From the NCBI GenBank assembly GCA_028583405.1, contig CM053243.1, forward strand, positions 23,648,867 to 23,712,866: 64,000 nucleotides of DNA. The letters are read 5' to 3'. The DNA comes from Pogonophryne albipinna. Lineage: Eukaryota; Chordata; Actinopteri; Perciformes; Artedidraconidae. Of this stretch, positions 34,552 through 50,370 are shown one piece after another; positions within the stretch are counted from its first letter, which is position 1, and the number at the start of each line of letters is the position of its first letter. The notes below the pieces were generated by a model, which did not search any database, was not told the DNA's origin, and saw nothing but the letters and a program-made list of their open reading frames with translations. The position numbers and the translations under genes were made by a program.

Positions 34552-37500
34552 GTGAGTGTCCTCTGAACGCCTACACTCCCCCGCTAATCTAACTGAACTA
34601 ATATAACACAACCTGATTGTCGTCGTCAGAAACACATGCTTACATACTGAAGCTGATGCTTAGTTTTTTCCTGTTAGCATGAGTACATGGAGAGTACATA
34701 CACAACAAAACAAATCATAGCAAAGCATAGGACACACAACGGCATACAAATCAATCATTCATTTCTAAACCTATTACATCTATTTCTTTTTGGATTTTAA
34801 TTATTTTGAGTGTCTCTGTCTGAACCTATATTTGTACCTCAAGCTGACAGACTCAATGTGACAAAGTGCTGACATGTCTGACCGTGTTGCTGGTCACACT
34901 TGTGGTTCAGAGGCCGTAGAAACTGTCACTCTGTGAACACAGTTTCAACTTTGGGGAATTTTCAGGTTTTGTTAAAATCTTCATCAGATTTATTTTGCTG
35001 GTTTAGTGTGGATTTCTTTCTGTCTTGAGTGTAATTCTTATAAATTATATTCAAGCTGGACTCGTACCTATATATAGCAAGGGAATTACACAGAATAATT
35101 CTCTTAAAGGTCGATTTAGGTGGGCAATTAAACACTTTTATTAAGCTTCTCTCGTATTTACAGCCAAGTGTTAAGTGACCTTTAAGAGCAGTGCTCAAGT
35201 CATGACATTAATAATCACATGAATAATTACTTGCATGCTCTTAACGAGAAAAGCCAATCGGAGGCAAGGAATTTAACCTAAGTCTGCCATGTGTTTCTTT
35301 TAAAGTTAATTATTTCATGTAAAATCTTCCAGCTATCCAGTGGCAATTAAAATGTGGAATCAATTAAAATACATGAAACAATTATAAATTCATTGTATTC
35401 TTTAAGGTGTATAAACATATGCATAAGGAGTTATCTTTCCTGCTCCAGATTTGAGTATGTGCTGCTGCTTTACACCATGTAGCAGTAATATGAAGAATGA
35501 AATGCCGCCATGACAGTTTGACAATGAAACCACATGAAAAGTGACTGCCTTTGTTGATTGCTCATATTTTTGGGATAAAGAGAAAAGAGAATAGGTTGTG
35601 TCACATTCTGTCCAGAGAGAAGCTTTAATTGTCACGTGGTAGTATGTAAATAAGTATATATTTTATTTGTATTAATTACGAGAAAATCTTTGTTGATACA
35701 AGACCTGTTTCTTTCCTTCCCTAAAGTTCAAAGTATAGTAGTATTTCTCTGCCATAAATGAGGGAGAAAGCCTTTAATTGTCTTTCATGTAATGCATGTT
35801 ATTGTCCCCACATGTTCCTTACCTATTAGTGTGTTTCATTGCGACATAAATCATTATTTTCCATCCTTTGATCTACTAAAAGTAATACGGGTAGATTATG
35901 GTTACTCATGACTCTCTGATATCATTCAATCTCTTTGTCTTTTTAAGACCAGCAAAAACAAGCCCTACTTCATGCTCTCGTTAATGTCATAAATATTATC
36001 ATCTAATTTCCTCTTCTTCACCACATCATGGTTGTACCCCTCACTGCTGCATATCCCTCGTCTCGCTCCCTTTAGTTTTATCACCTTGCTCCCCTTGCTA
36101 TACATATGCATCGTCTCCTCTCATATTTGTATTTGCCCTCCCCCTCCTGTGTCTGGTTTTGTGGAATGTTAGATCAGAGAAAGAGATTTGAATCATTTCT
36201 GCTCTTATGGATCAAAGGATATATCCCATTTTTGAAGGTGTTGAAATTGGTCACACTGTAAAATAGTTAAATCCTCTTACCTCTGTATCCTTAAAAAGCA
36301 CGTCTAATTAACCTGAATAATTTGAGACAGAGATGTCGGTCTCTGGCTGCTGCTTACTGTCTGTCTGTCAAAATGGGAATATGTGGTCTTTCCTTTGTGA
36401 CTGTAGCATGTTCTGTTCAGTCCTGACACTCAAGCTTCTCCGTTTCTGGCCCTGACCCGGCGCTCACTGGTGACTAACACACCGTCCGGCGCGATGCGTT
36501 CAGGCCTGGCAGCGCTGCACCAAACCATCTGCCAAATGTGTTTGGCCTCGCTCAGCATCGTGATTCGTAATAACTGGAGTTCCTCCAACCGTTTACATAT
36601 GTGTCTTATAAGATTTCTTTGCTGTCTTTTTTGACAAATGATGTATATGAGGAAACATACATATAACTGGAAAATGAATTTAAGAAAAATTAAAACATCT
36701 TCGAAAATATAAAGACGTAAGTGGATGTTGAATAACATCGTAGTGTTTTCGTGAATCGTGTTGAATCCCGGCTAGTTTGTAATAGCGCACCGTTATTGAA
36801 GTGGTTGCCAAAGGGTTGTTAGATCTTGTAGAAGTCGTCTTCACTTCCTCTCCATGAAATTGCTATTTTTTCAAATCCAGGTGCTGCATGACATCTTTTG
36901 TAAGGACCTGTGTTTGCTTCCAGTTTATTATAGCAGTCTGCACAAAAACAGCTGTAGATAGAGAGGGGACGACAATACACCATCGTCATATGATATAGTA
37001 TACACTTTTTAAAAATGCATTAAAGACATAACAAATATTCTTTTAATTATGATGATCTGTCAGTATTTAAGATATTCAATGCTTTTTTCAGCATGCTGAC
37101 ATCTTTGCATTCATACTGAATTGTTAGAGGGACAGATATGATTTATAAATAGACAAGATGAGACAGATTTGGATTGCAGTCTCACATTGCAGAGTGGAAT
37201 AAACAGGTGCAGGTGTGGGAAGAGAAAATGTGATGAATATGAAATTCTGTCTATCCCTGAGCTTTCCTTGTAAACTCCACATCATAGAGATATAGACATA
37301 TTGTGTTCAGTGCAGGGAGACAAATGCACAATGACCATGTTTGAAGAAAAGCCACCTTATCTGAAACAGCTAATACACATTGAGGTTTTTCATCAGTCAA
37401 CTGCACTGCATTAATGCTGCTGCACATTTGCTCCGTATCACTTGAAGGCCGGAGAAAACAAGTCTACCTGCAGTCTTCTGCTGTTTGTGACTTTGATGGA

Positions 37501-38912
37501 TTATGTGTTTAGAGGGAGACAAAGAGACTGAGAGAGAGTTGGAGGGCATTAAGTCCTTGTTTGCCCAGTCGAGAAAACAAGACGAGGATAGTTTGGAGGG
37601 TAGAGTATTTGTCTCAGGAAGCCTCAGCTGCTGTCATTTTGTTGTTGTTATTAGATTATTATGTTTGAATTTGGGCCTACAGTACTATACACAACTTGAG
37701 CGCTAACATACTTCAACATATAGTGAACGTTTAATTATTTTGTACATATGTTTTTTCACACAGTTAAAAACATTTTCAACCAAACCTAGCAAGTAGGCAC
37801 GTTTTCGAAACGCAGTAAAAACCCGCTAAAATAGCCAATAAACTCCTTTTACTATTCCCAGTTTACTAGGGTGCCTTTCTGTTTTAGTTTTTTTAGCTAA
37901 ACAGTAAAAATGTTACTTATTCAGTCTGTCTTTCACATTTTTAAACTAGATCGTTATTTATTTTTATTTTATACTGCCAAGTTAAATGACTTATACTTTG
38001 AGGCACGCATATTACATTTATATTGTGTACAGTAATACATTTTAATATTAATCCAAATCCCTATTTGATATATATATTTACATCAACACATGGTAATAAA
38101 GGGTTTTTATATAGCTTTTGTCCCTCAAATTAATACCATTGTAACATTTGCCACTAACAACAACCGGATGTTATTGTTTTTTTTGTCCAGTGGGAAAGAG
38201 GCTTATTCATGAGACAATAGATAGCTGTGGGGCCATTAGCTTAGCATTAATACTGGACACAGGAATAAACCTCCTGCCTGGTTCTGTCAACAGACCACGA
38301 CCTGTTGTAGCTTTATAGTGTGATATTTTTATTCTTTGCAAATTTCCTGAAATGTCGACTTTTCCTTCAAGAGTAGACCTTGTTTTAATGTGTAATCTGG
38401 CTGTTTCATTCACAAAAAGAAAGCAATGTTTACACTTGACCGACCCGGTACCTCTCTGGGCTGAAGTGTAGTGTGGATGGATTTAAATAATGGAGAGGCA
38501 CAGTGAGCCTTGAGGTGAAACGGTCACTGCACTTGTGAGGTGTCAGGCAGTGAGAGAGACTAGCATCTACTCCACAGTCATGTTTCCACTGGGATGTGAG
38601 AGCAAGTTGTCCTTTAGTGTTAGAGCATGGTCCGAGTGTCACACAGTGCTGCTCTGCACCGCTCACTATATGTTTGAATGACTGCGACTGCTGGGCCTTT
38701 TCTTAAAGGGAAAGTGTTTCTGATCAAGCTATTCCAAGGGCCCATAGAACTACTGTATATTCCTGGAACGTAGAGAAATGAATAATTGCTCCTGTTTTTG
38801 TTACATTGCGTCTGTGGTTTACTCAACATGTACAATTTTGTAAAAACATGTTTGATTAGCATGTTTAAGTCAGGCCAGCAGCGTGGCTGTATGTCAGTCT
38901 TTTTGTTGATCC

Positions 38913-39240
38913 ATTACATTACATTACATTACATTGCATTTAGCTGACGCTTTTATCCAAAGCGACTTCGACCAACAAAATACAAACTTGAAGAAAACAG
39001 AATCATATAAGTACATCAGGTTTCATAGAGCAAAAACATTTCAAGTGCTACTTAACTGGCTTTAGGTAAGCCAGTCCTTTATTAGTATATAAGTGCTTTG
39101 TTAATAGTTCTATTGCTCGAAGTGGAGTCGAAAGAGATGAGTTTTCAGTCTGCGCCGGAAGGTGTGTAAGCTATCTGCTGTCCTGATGTCAATGGGGAGC
39201 TCGATCCACACAGCCTATTGCTTGGTTTGCCATGATATTT
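38913..39240 (-). mobile_element. LINE/V-SINE-type 3' end with (TAATG)n tail
   Basis: The + strand reads (ATTAC)5, then GCATTTAGCTGACGCTTTTA and TCCAAAGCGACTT. The inverse, AAGTCGCTTTGGATAAAAGCGTC followed by GCTAAATG, is the conserved tail of V-SINEs and related L2-like LINEs. Further in, GATGAGTTTTCAGTCTGCGC and ATGTCAATGGGGAGCTCGAT match the body of the same dispersed repeat. It is moderately diverged. Confidence 0.75.
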
Positions 39241-41314
39241 GATACAAACCTTCATCATGCACAGAGTATTAATCCTTGTGACCTTTCTTTCTTGTGCCTC
39301 GTCCTTTAAGTGTGTTAGCATGCTGACATAAGCACGCTTTGAAAATCAAAAAGTCTTATAGATTAATTAGGGCTCACTTTCATTATAATTTGAGTGACCT
39401 TGATTGAGATAATCAGAACACACTGTTTACATGCCATTTCTTACTCACAGTATTGAGTAGTGTCGTTTTTGAAAAAACAATATGTAAATGTACATTCACT
39501 GAAGGCCAGCAAATCAGTTGATTAGAGCTTGTGAATCAAGCAGAGAAAATATATTTTCTGTATTTCCTTTAACCATGTAGACGACGTGTTTCATTTTGCT
39601 CTGCATTACCGATGAATGAAAAGTTCATGGCTGCTCTTGCCTTCCACAATAATGCACTAATCAGCTGAGCTACAAAGGTTTATAACAAGGCCAGCTCGAA
39701 CAGCTCGAACTGTGGTGCGCCCCGTGAATAATAAAACGACATCTCTGCTGGTGAAGTCTCTTCTTAGTGCTGGCCTCGCTTGTTCATTCTTTTCAATGGA
39801 AAAAAATAATGTTGTATGTTCCCAAGAGTGTTTCAATCTAAGCTATTTCTTCCCTGATGAATCCGTAGGAATACTGTAATTATTGCAGCAGCCATGTCCA
39901 GACCTTACTAAACCGAGAGCTGCTGGCTAAAGCATGACCATAGAGAGAGAGGGGAAATGTTTTATAGCCTCGGTGTGGTGTAGCTCTGCGCCCCTTGTGA
40001 CAGGACGGGAGCATGTTGCTCTCCTGATCCGAGGGATGTGCTCATCTCTCACAGGCCTGCAGCACTAAAGACCATCATTCATGTTTGATCTGAGGAGATT
40101 ACAGGCTGTCATCATGTTATGACACCCCCATATTTCTGACGCCATTTATCAATGTCATCTCTTACTGTGCTGCTGGATATGCATAAACATGCACTTGCTG
40201 TACATTCAGAGCCGTAGCTACCAATCAGGACATTAGGGCAAATCGTTTCTGAGGTTTTTTAACCTGGTGGAGCTTACATTTTACTTTTGAAAACTGTTTT
40301 TAAATATTTTACAGCATAATTAGATTTTCAATATCTTTTATAGTCGGTAAGTTAACAACTGTTAGGCAAATATATCAATGAATAATAAAACCTTGTGAAC
40401 ATAAGCACAATCATAGACATTTAATCAACAAAAAGGCAGTACACACTTTCCAGTCTCCTAACGATCCAATCTTAACTGCTTTAATACGGTATATTTAAGA
40501 ATATGGTTCCTTTAAGCATAGGGTATTTCACTTGGAAATGTGTTGCCACTCTAACACTGCTGCAGTTTTTTTAAGGCAGCGGCTCATATAGTCACCAAGG
40601 CAACCCTGAGGCAAAGAGTTATTCACACCAAGAAACAGTTTTAGTGTGAGGCATCTCAAAATAGTGCCTGGATCTTACAGTGGATCTCACATCTTGTAAA
40701 AGACACACAGGGAGATGTATGATATAGAAAGTAGTCCTTTTTAAACGACAAGCCAGAGCATTTATAACAAGTTTATGTAGCACGCACCAATAGTGGATGT
40801 AACTGAGTACATTTACTCAACTATAAATAAATACATCTATGAGCTACATATTGCGAGATCGGGCACCAATTTGCATCTCCTCATTTTGTAAATGTCATTA
40901 TTGCATGATGTGTATGTCCTTCTATTTCTTCAAATGTTTCCTGCCATTTGACACATTTCTGATATGCAAAAACATTATATAAAAGCATTTTCTATTACTT
41001 TTCTTCTTGATTAAACGCATGTAAATAAAATGCACCTTCAGCGTAATTTTTTAGCGTAATTTTCTGGGTATACAGACTTTTAAGTTGATGGCTTAAAACA
41101 CAAAATAATTGACCGGCTGTGGAGAAATGTGTGTGTACCACTACATGTTGGCCCTCCACTACAGATTCATTTGAAAAATGTGTGTGTATATATTTCTCGT
41201 GAATAAGACACGGAGGGAGTGTGTGTGATTTACAGGACCATTTTAGTGACATGTGGATAGCTGAAGATTTCCTGGGGATACATCTGAGACCAGAGCACGT
41301 TTTGCACTCAATAT

Positions 41315-41326
<12 letters not shown>

Positions 41327-41369
<43 letters not shown>
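41327..41369. repeat. (CA)n microsatellite, 43 bp
   Basis: An uninterrupted dinucleotide array. Confidence 0.98.
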
Positions 41370-41370
<1 letters not shown>

Positions 41371-41829
41371 CGCTTGTGCTCACTGCACAGTCAAGAGGGC
41401 AGCAGCTTTCCTCTTTTTTAACAAACACACCCACACAAACATAATACCTTTCCATTATGATCACATAACGACAGTAGGGCCACAGGACATCGGTGAAAAG
41501 GTTTATGAGGTGCTCTCGGTGACAGTCTGTGGCCCCGACGAGCCATAAATATGACTGTAGCTGATGAAAGAGGGAGGATGAGGGAGAGAGGGATGGCACT
41601 CTGACTAATTACGATGAGGAAACAGATCCCTCTACGCTGGAGGAATAAAGATTAATGGTAACAAAAAATGAGAACAACATGGTTTTTGTGAGCCATTTTT
41701 TTTAAATAATAAAATTAGACAAATAGTCCAATAGTTTACAATTTGTCATACAGATCTATGGACTAATGAATCCAGTAATTAGGAGTGAAAGGAGCCCATT
41801 AGCAGCCTCTGCTTCCGACTCTATGGCCA

Positions 41830-41972
<143 letters not shown>

Positions 41973-43543
41973 TTGTTTCTTGTGAGCTTTTAGTGGTTAA
42001 TGTTATTGCTTTGGGCACAGACAGACAATGTTGGACCCCTCCTTAATCGTGAATTCCTTAGATGTCCTTCTTCCTTTTCTGTCGGCTATTTCCATAAAGC
42101 CACACATGCAGTCAGTTTAATCTATTATGACTTCTAGAAATCTCATTGAAAGTAAATTACAACTTTGAGATGTTGTGCTTGGTGTAACCAGATTTGAATT
42201 AAAGGCAAGGTGCATGGTGGCAGGGAGTATTCAAATGAAATGTATCTTGCTTGCTTGTTTTTGAAGATAAACAAGGGATGTTCTCTGGTTATCAGTACAC
42301 ACCCACCACTATCATGCCCTCTGAGGCTAGTATTTAATCTTTAATTCATGAATAGCGTAAAGGAAACAGAAACACAAGAATGAGAAACTGCAGCTTTTAG
42401 TCTTCAGCGGTTTGTTTGTCTTTTGATCATAATCATCCCTCAGCGGGGTAATTATAGTAGTGATATTCATAGTATGCTGTAAATATAAAGGCAGAGGTGG
42501 GAACGTAGCCGCGCACATAATGTGAAAAATTTAGTGTATATTTGATACACGTGTAGAAATGTGACTATCAAAGATGTTCATTAGTGTGGCTATGCTTTTT
42601 TCTCTGAACATAAAGGGAACAATCTCCCGTTCAGACGTTTTCCATCCGTAAACAGCAAATATCTTGTGCAATAAGATAATGCTAATGCTGGCTGGAAATG
42701 AGTGCCTGCTTTTGTCTGCCTCTGTCTAAAACCATTGTTTTTTGAAAGTATTACAAATGTGGAGTGATAAATCTTCCACTGTGTAAACTGCATTTATTTA
42801 ATGAGAAATGTAAATCGAAACACTAACAGTACCCAGCACTGTGTTATGGGTGTGGGGATAACCATTAAAAATGTATTACTTTATTTGAATCCAACTCAGC
42901 AAGAAGATACAGTTATACACATTCTGTCTCTTACCTGCCAAAACATCTCGCTAACATGCAGTTTGTTAAACAAAGACACTCACACAGGGTAACAAAACAT
43001 TGAATAAATGTCTTTATGCTTGGTGTTATATTAGTCTAAAATAACATTTCCCCAAACTTCCAACACATACACATTGATGTTTGTGCTTTGCTGTCAGCTG
43101 TTGTTAAGCAGCATCCATAAGCTCTCCTCCTCCCTCCTGTCACATCGGTGCAAATATCTATCAATAGCAAACAGTTGCAGTAATTGTGTTTTGTGCAAAT
43201 AAAGGCATTAGAGGCAGTTTATTTTCCACAGTTGACTGAACAACTAGTGCTCTGTGGTCACTTGTCAGGGACTTGAGATGTAATTGTGGTTTGCACACAG
43301 TCATGTCAGCACAGCTGAGTGAGTTGATACAGCGGCACTATTTTACAGCCCTGCCAAAGCTGCTGGATACTCACAGGACGAGGCGCTGCGTACGAGAAAC
43401 CACTTCTCATATTGTGACCTTTGATGTCAGCAAGAAACACGTGTGTCAAGCCAGGGTTGCCACAGTATTTATACTTCCATGTATACTCCTAGAAATGTCA
43501 ATGTGAAATATCCTGCAATGGAGTCTCTTTCTCCGATCTCTTT

Positions 43544-43700
43544 CTCAAGATTCAAGATTCAAAGGTTTATTGTCATATCGTATACACAACTCAAATGTAA
43601 TTATGTTAGGTATGACAAACTTAGATCGCAGGTTCCTCACCAGTTCGATATAGAACTGACATCAGAAATGTAATAAAACCAAAAGGCAAATGCACTGGTA
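43544..43700 (-). mobile_element. LINE-type 3' end with (TCTTGAA)n tail
   Basis: Three TTCAAGA-type units (43545-43568) are followed by GGTTTATTGTCATATCGTAT and a body ending near AATGTAATAAAACC. In inverse orientation this is the familiar 'TATGACAATAAACC ... TTGAATCTTGAATCTTG' end of a fish retroposon. The 5' limit is unclear. Confidence 0.6.
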
Positions 43701-46700
43701 CTGCTTGACTGTAGAGTTGTACAGTAATACAGCTGTTTGTACAATATGGTTACCTCTGAACAAAGATGAGTGTAGCGTTCATACAGAGCCACAGCTGCGT
43801 TATGGTGGTATACAATTGTGAAACACAGATACTCTGTTAGGTTTAGAAGGCAAAGTAAAGAGGTAGAGAAGCTGTGTCTGCAGTAAGGTGGATTGAAGTG
43901 TGTGCACATGTCTGTGCCCATGAGTGTGTGCATGCACGGTTCATGCCTGCATGTCTGCACGACTTGTTGTGAATGTATGGATGGCTGAGTGAGTGTTAGA
44001 GAGCATCGTTACATTATACTGCAGTCCCAGCAGGCCTGACTCAGAGCAGCATTTACTTTCAGAGTGTTGAATATCTCTCAAGGATGACACAGAAATAAAG
44101 TAAGATATTAGACTCGCTGCTGCTACTCAGGGAGGGCAGCTATGATTAGAAACATTGATTTGTGACTGCCTCTTTATCATTGACAGGAGAAAATGAAAGT
44201 ATGAATACATCTGAGAGCTGAAGTTTGTTTTTATCCTCCATGAATTGATTGTTCACGGTGAAGAAAAGAAAAGCTCCCGTGAGACAGCTCAAGTAGTCAA
44301 GCAGAGCTACAAACGATCCTGCATTCTGCATCCTAGCCATTGATCTGTTTGGCAAGTTAAGGTGTATAGAAATATCAGAGCAACTCATAAACATCTCTCA
44401 AAATAAGAAATGCAACGTTTATCATTGAAATCTAAGAGATATACTCATTAACTCATGTCAGAACAAACACCAAAGATATAATAATATATGTGTGTCACTG
44501 TGGTGAGTGGAAATCCAGGTATTATATTTCGTAAATGGTTATCAGGAAGACATTTATTAAAAACAATACACTTTTGGCTGTATACATATTTAGGTTTTAA
44601 AATGTGGTTATCACTAAGTGCAGTTTATTATCTTAGAACTGCTGTGTGGGGAAAAAACTAACACAAATTATATTTTAGCATTTTGAAACAAACTAATGTT
44701 ACAAACAAATACTAAAGACTTCCTTATCGGTTGGGGAAAATGGTTTTATTGGACTGAGTTTCTGACTAAAAGTGTCACTTTCTTTCATTAATAATGTGTC
44801 TTATTCTAGCATGACAAGGTAATGTACGACATAAAATCAGTGCAGCATATCTTGCTGCTGTCTAGCATCTAAACTATATCTTGTGACTTTTCAATAATAC
44901 TATACAGTATGACAACCCACAAGGGCAAAATCGTATCCTCACCCCAAAGGTAAACAAGAAGAAAAAATGTAACAAAAGGTCATTTCAGTCTGAAAAAGAT
45001 TTTGCTTTTAATTTTTTATTAATTGAACCAAAAATACTCATAAAAGAGGCTGTGCACATTTATTTTATTGTCTTGAAAACCTTGAGGGTACTAACAGCTC
45101 GAGCAAAAGTCCATAAAATGTGCGCATTAGGCTATCCCACATTGTCCTCTTCATACATGTTTCTTTTTATGATGATTCATGAAATGATGGGCAACCCCCA
45201 GCAACAGTTTTTCTGATGATATTCACAAGTTCTTACTGTGCAGCATCAATACAGCTCGATTATTAATGTGTAATCAGGAAGCTGTGAGAGACTCTGTTGT
45301 GGCTCCAGGCTCTGGGTTTTTATTACAACTGTACGTGTACATGTAGACCCACAAATGCACAACACATGCAGACATGATACAGCCAATGCCATATAAAACC
45401 AGCACTCAAAGGCACATGCCACCACGATGCAGAGATGATTGACACACACAGTTTCAGATCAGCCTCTTTGCATTTTGGGTGTGCATCTTGTGTCTCCCTA
45501 TCCTTAGAGGCCTGTTATTCTCTGACTTGACCCAGATGGAGAGGCGTTTGTGGGAGAGATAGTGTATTGCCAACTGAGATGTGCCCCGTAGGAGCGCCTG
45601 TCAGGAGCTGCTAAACAGACAGGAAGTGTGTGTGTCAGACAGACAGACAGACAGGCGGAGAGAGATACACACAAAAGTGCATACGTTTGCAAATGTGTGA
45701 GCTGGGGGGGAGGTGGTGTTTTGGGGTGGAGAGGCAAGTGCACAAAGAAGAAATCTGCAGGAAACGTTTGCACCCCTTCAAAAGAGGGAAAGCACTTAAA
45801 ATAGCTTTGGGAGCAGATTACTCCCATTCACATGATCTCTGTGGGATTTTATGATTTTATGGTTCAATTTTCTTTACAGTTCCTTCAAGTTATTTTACAG
45901 AGCAGGCAAGAAACATGAGGAGAAGCCCTGAAGCCGTGTCCCGGGTGCTATATTATGAAATGTCCTCTCATACTCAGGGATGCAAACACAACTATGGGAA
46001 GCTGTTTGGTATCCCAGCACACCTATAGTATAGAAGCTTTCTTCTTTTATTAGGGTTGAAAAGTTAAATTCAATTGATATAGAAACATTAAATACCTAAT
46101 GGAGCTTCCCTAAGCCATATTAGAATCCAAATGTAGTGCATATTGAGAAATAGCACCATTCAAATCTCAATAAATGGCGTTTAAATTAATAATGCACATA
46201 ACAATGTTGAATGAAAATGCCCCTCCTTTCTTTGCCTCTTCAGCAATGTTTTATTTTGACTTGAGCCTCTCTCTTTAAGGCTCTATTTCTGTCCCTACCC
46301 ACTCCTGAGACAAACATATTGTGTCTTCAGCTTGCTAGATGCTGGCCCGCAAGAACTGACATTATTTTAATTATAAAGAAAGAAGGAAAAGTAAAATGAC
46401 ATCAGTATCACTGTGGAATAAGTTGTGGTAGTAAAGATCTGGCACTCACCCCCCTCCACCAACAAGTTCACACACAACTGTGTAGCCAGTGTGTTTGGAA
46501 TTTGCTTGATTCACTGCTTCTGTCACATTTTCAATGGTTTTGGAAAAATAAACAATAGCACATAAGAAAAAGATTCCCGGCATGAGATTGTGGCTCTGCT
46601 GTGAAGGGGGACAAAGGCAGAGATAGAAGCATCGGGTTTGTTTTCTCTGGTCCTCCGCCAAGACAAAAAAGATTGTTCGGTTGCTAAGCAACATCCTTTT

Positions 46701-47177
46701 GCATCCTTCAGCATCCTTTGTTAAATATTTACGTTCATTTTGGCTCAGTGCGGATGTTCATCTGAATGTGATCAAGTTTGACTAACTCCGACTGAACCGT
46801 GTCTCTAGTGACAGAAATGTAAAAACTTAGAGGCAGATTTAGTCGTCATACAAATACTAGAAAAGGTAGTTAATTAAATAATTCCCATGTTGTATGCAGA
46901 CAAAACATTTGGACTGATTTTCTTATTGTAGTGAAAGCTCTTTAGAGCGTTTGCAAATATATGAATTTGGTTAATTAATTGCATAAAAAACTAAGAAACC
47001 TTGCTCAAGTTGTTTCCCAGCTAATCACAATGAGCTACCATCATTACATATTGTATAATGATCAGACACACACGAGCAGGGTGGATGTTTGTCAGGATAA
47101 AGGCTTTACCCCGAGTCCTCCTGTTGAAGAGCGGCCTCTAAAGCCACCTTCCTGCCCAGGCAAGATGAAAGAGAGGA

Positions 47178-47400
<223 letters not shown>

Positions 47401-50370
47401 TTCAGGAGTGTTTTTCTCTGCTCCGGTCACAGTTTGCCTGTCACCTCTGGTCAGTTTGCATTAGCACTGCCACTCTCCATCTCCCACTGCTCCTCAGATC
47501 ACCTCCTCTCCTCCTCTCACCCTGTGTGTCTGCCAAGAAGGCTTCTTCTCTACCAACCAATTTCACTCTTTTGACCTTTATGTTAAGCAAATATGATCTT
47601 GTACATACCCATTTGTACACCCTGTACAAGCTTCGCATGTCTTGGGTAATAAAACTATTCAAATGTTCGTAGATTAATGTCTTGCTGAGGCTTTCACAGC
47701 AGGGTGGCATTGCATGGTGCAACTCCAAACCAATCCCTAAACCAATCCTTACTTACCTGTGAATTTGCTAGAGGCAACACCCTCTTCTCTTAGCTTAAAA
47801 ACTGAGCAAATGAATGCTTGTTATTCCAACTGGCAGGAGAAAAGCTTTGCTTCATTCCTTTTCTTTGTAACTCCAACTACAGAAGGCTATTCATGCTAAA
47901 TGACTGTAACTCATTTAAAAATCCATTACTGGTTTCATATAAACAAACAGATGGAATAAGTGGATTTTTTTCAAGCTTTTGAACCAGATATTATTTGGTT
48001 GGGACAGTGATTGAATGCATCTCATCCCCGCGCTTTAACTTTGCTTTGTGTTTATTTTATTGTGCATCACAGACAGGCTGCCAAATTCATTTCATTCTAC
48101 TTTCATGCAAGGAACAGAATTAGATATGAATAAAAGTAAAACAATATAAATGAGATGGGGTTTGCTCCATGCCGCGAAGAAGACAGGTGATTCTCATAGA
48201 CTGAAAGATGTCTCCCTTGAGGCAAGTTAGGAAGCTCTTTCAATACGTATGCTACGTCCTTTTTTCTTCTGCATTTCTATCCTCTCCATTCATATCATAT
48301 TGGTTCTCTCGGCATATACACTTACACACCTATTGTAACCATTTTTGATTCTTTATTTTTATCTTCCATTCCTCTTATGTGTGAAATGACAGGAAGTGAC
48401 AGGTATTGAATCGAACAAAGGGTTGAGCAGAGTGGGGAGAAAGCTGGGCAGAGCCTGAAAGAGAACAGTTGGCTGGGTGAACAGGAACCTTTCGACTCGA
48501 GATAATACCCGATGAATGATGTCCTCCCCTAAGACACTAAGAAGCAGGAAGTGTGGCTCCATATTAATTAGAATATGAATTAGATAGACCCCCTTATCTG
48601 ATGGCTCACAGGAGCGAGAGCGGCATGATCCAGGCAGCGGCAGCTTTAGAGGTGATTGAGCAAACAGCCACAGCTCAGGTCATGTTGCTCTCCTGCAGTA
48701 AATGTGTTCACTTTCAGCCTAAAATACAAAACGAAATAAAGATTATATAGATTCCTAGTATAAACTAAGAAAACTAGCCCAAAAACTTTGCATAGACTTT
48801 ACTGCAATACCTTTTACCCACCAATAGACAAATTGCCTTTTTCTATTTCATTGTAAATGTTCAAAACAGGAAAACAGTATTTGGAAAATAGTTGGGTCTC
48901 AGGGGGTCTCTTGCCTTTTATTTAATATTTTTGCGATACTTGAAAATGTATTTGCATGTTGAAAAGTTGAAAGATTAGGAGCAGCACAAGATCTGCCGAT
49001 CACTGAGAAGGCAGCTAATTTACTGATGCCACACTTGCTGACAACATCTTATGACACCAGAATTATGGTTATTATTACATGTTACCACCCTAACATGTGG
49101 TAACAAGTCTTAAATATATAGACTATTGCCATTCTATGACATGCTGATAAGATGCAGCTCAACCGTGTTCACATTATATAGTGTGTTTAACTAACATTTG
49201 CTATTTAGGAACCAAAGCAACACTGACGCGTATGTTAGAGTTAGCTTTGAGAGGGTATTTGGTCATAAACCAAAGTATTGGACACATTTGACTAGGTAGG
49301 ATGTGTACCAATACATTGAAAGTCTCACATTTTGTTAGAGGAACCCCAACTTATACATTTAATATATCCTTAAACCAAGATATCTTGCTTGTAATGTATG
49401 TAACATTATTGACAACAGTTTATTTACATCCTGGTACTCAATTATGGAGATGTCATCCTTGATTTCCAATGAATCCCCTCAAGCGGGCAGCATCTTTAAC
49501 AAAGTTCCTGCTGTACTTCTGCGTGGTGTGAGAGTCTTCTGGGACCAGCTTCATTATTGGCCTGTCTCATTACAGCTCCCCAAACATAGAGCCTGGAGCA
49601 GAGAAGCCAGAGCCTCCTTGTTTTAGCTCTTTAGAGGTCACTGGTTGATTAAAATGTTGAGAAGCAGAGGTTAATCAACTGCTGACCCACAGGGTGAGGC
49701 TGTCTTTCATGGTCTGTTTTAATCAATAAGTGTGAGAGCTGGCCCAGATGAACTCCTTATATACAGGGAAACCCAGGTTCCTACAGGCCTGATTACCTCT
49801 TATCTCTCCTCTCACATGTGGATGTTTGGAGGAAGAGCTCTATACTGGGTGAATCCTCAATATTACATTCAAAAAAGGATTCCAACATGTAAGATGTGTA
49901 GTTCAGCACGCTTCATGTAGGTTTCATGGCTCATCTGCCAATAAAAGGTGTTGGACTGTAACTTCACTGTGATGTCTGTAACCACAGGAACTAATCCATC
50001 ACATCCTGTGGAGATGCAGTCTGACAAGCTGTCAACATGACTTCACGTCAAAGCCTAAGAGGAGAGGTGTTTTTAACATCTACAGAAATAGAAAAACATC
50101 TGATGTTCTTACCTGACCACCTAGAACAAAGAGGAGTAACCAGCAGGAAAGCTAACTAAGATAACTTCTGATAAGGGTTTATGTTGAAACTGCCTATTAC
50201 CGGTGTGCAGGAGTCAACTATTTTACTTTTATTATAAGAAAACATAACATCATCATGGCCTTTGTCAACCAAGATGCGTGTTTGATGGGAAATACATTGA
50301 GCAAGCAACAACCTCCAGGTGAGAATCCAATGACTGATCTACTAATGTGGAAAGTCCTTAAACTAGCAGT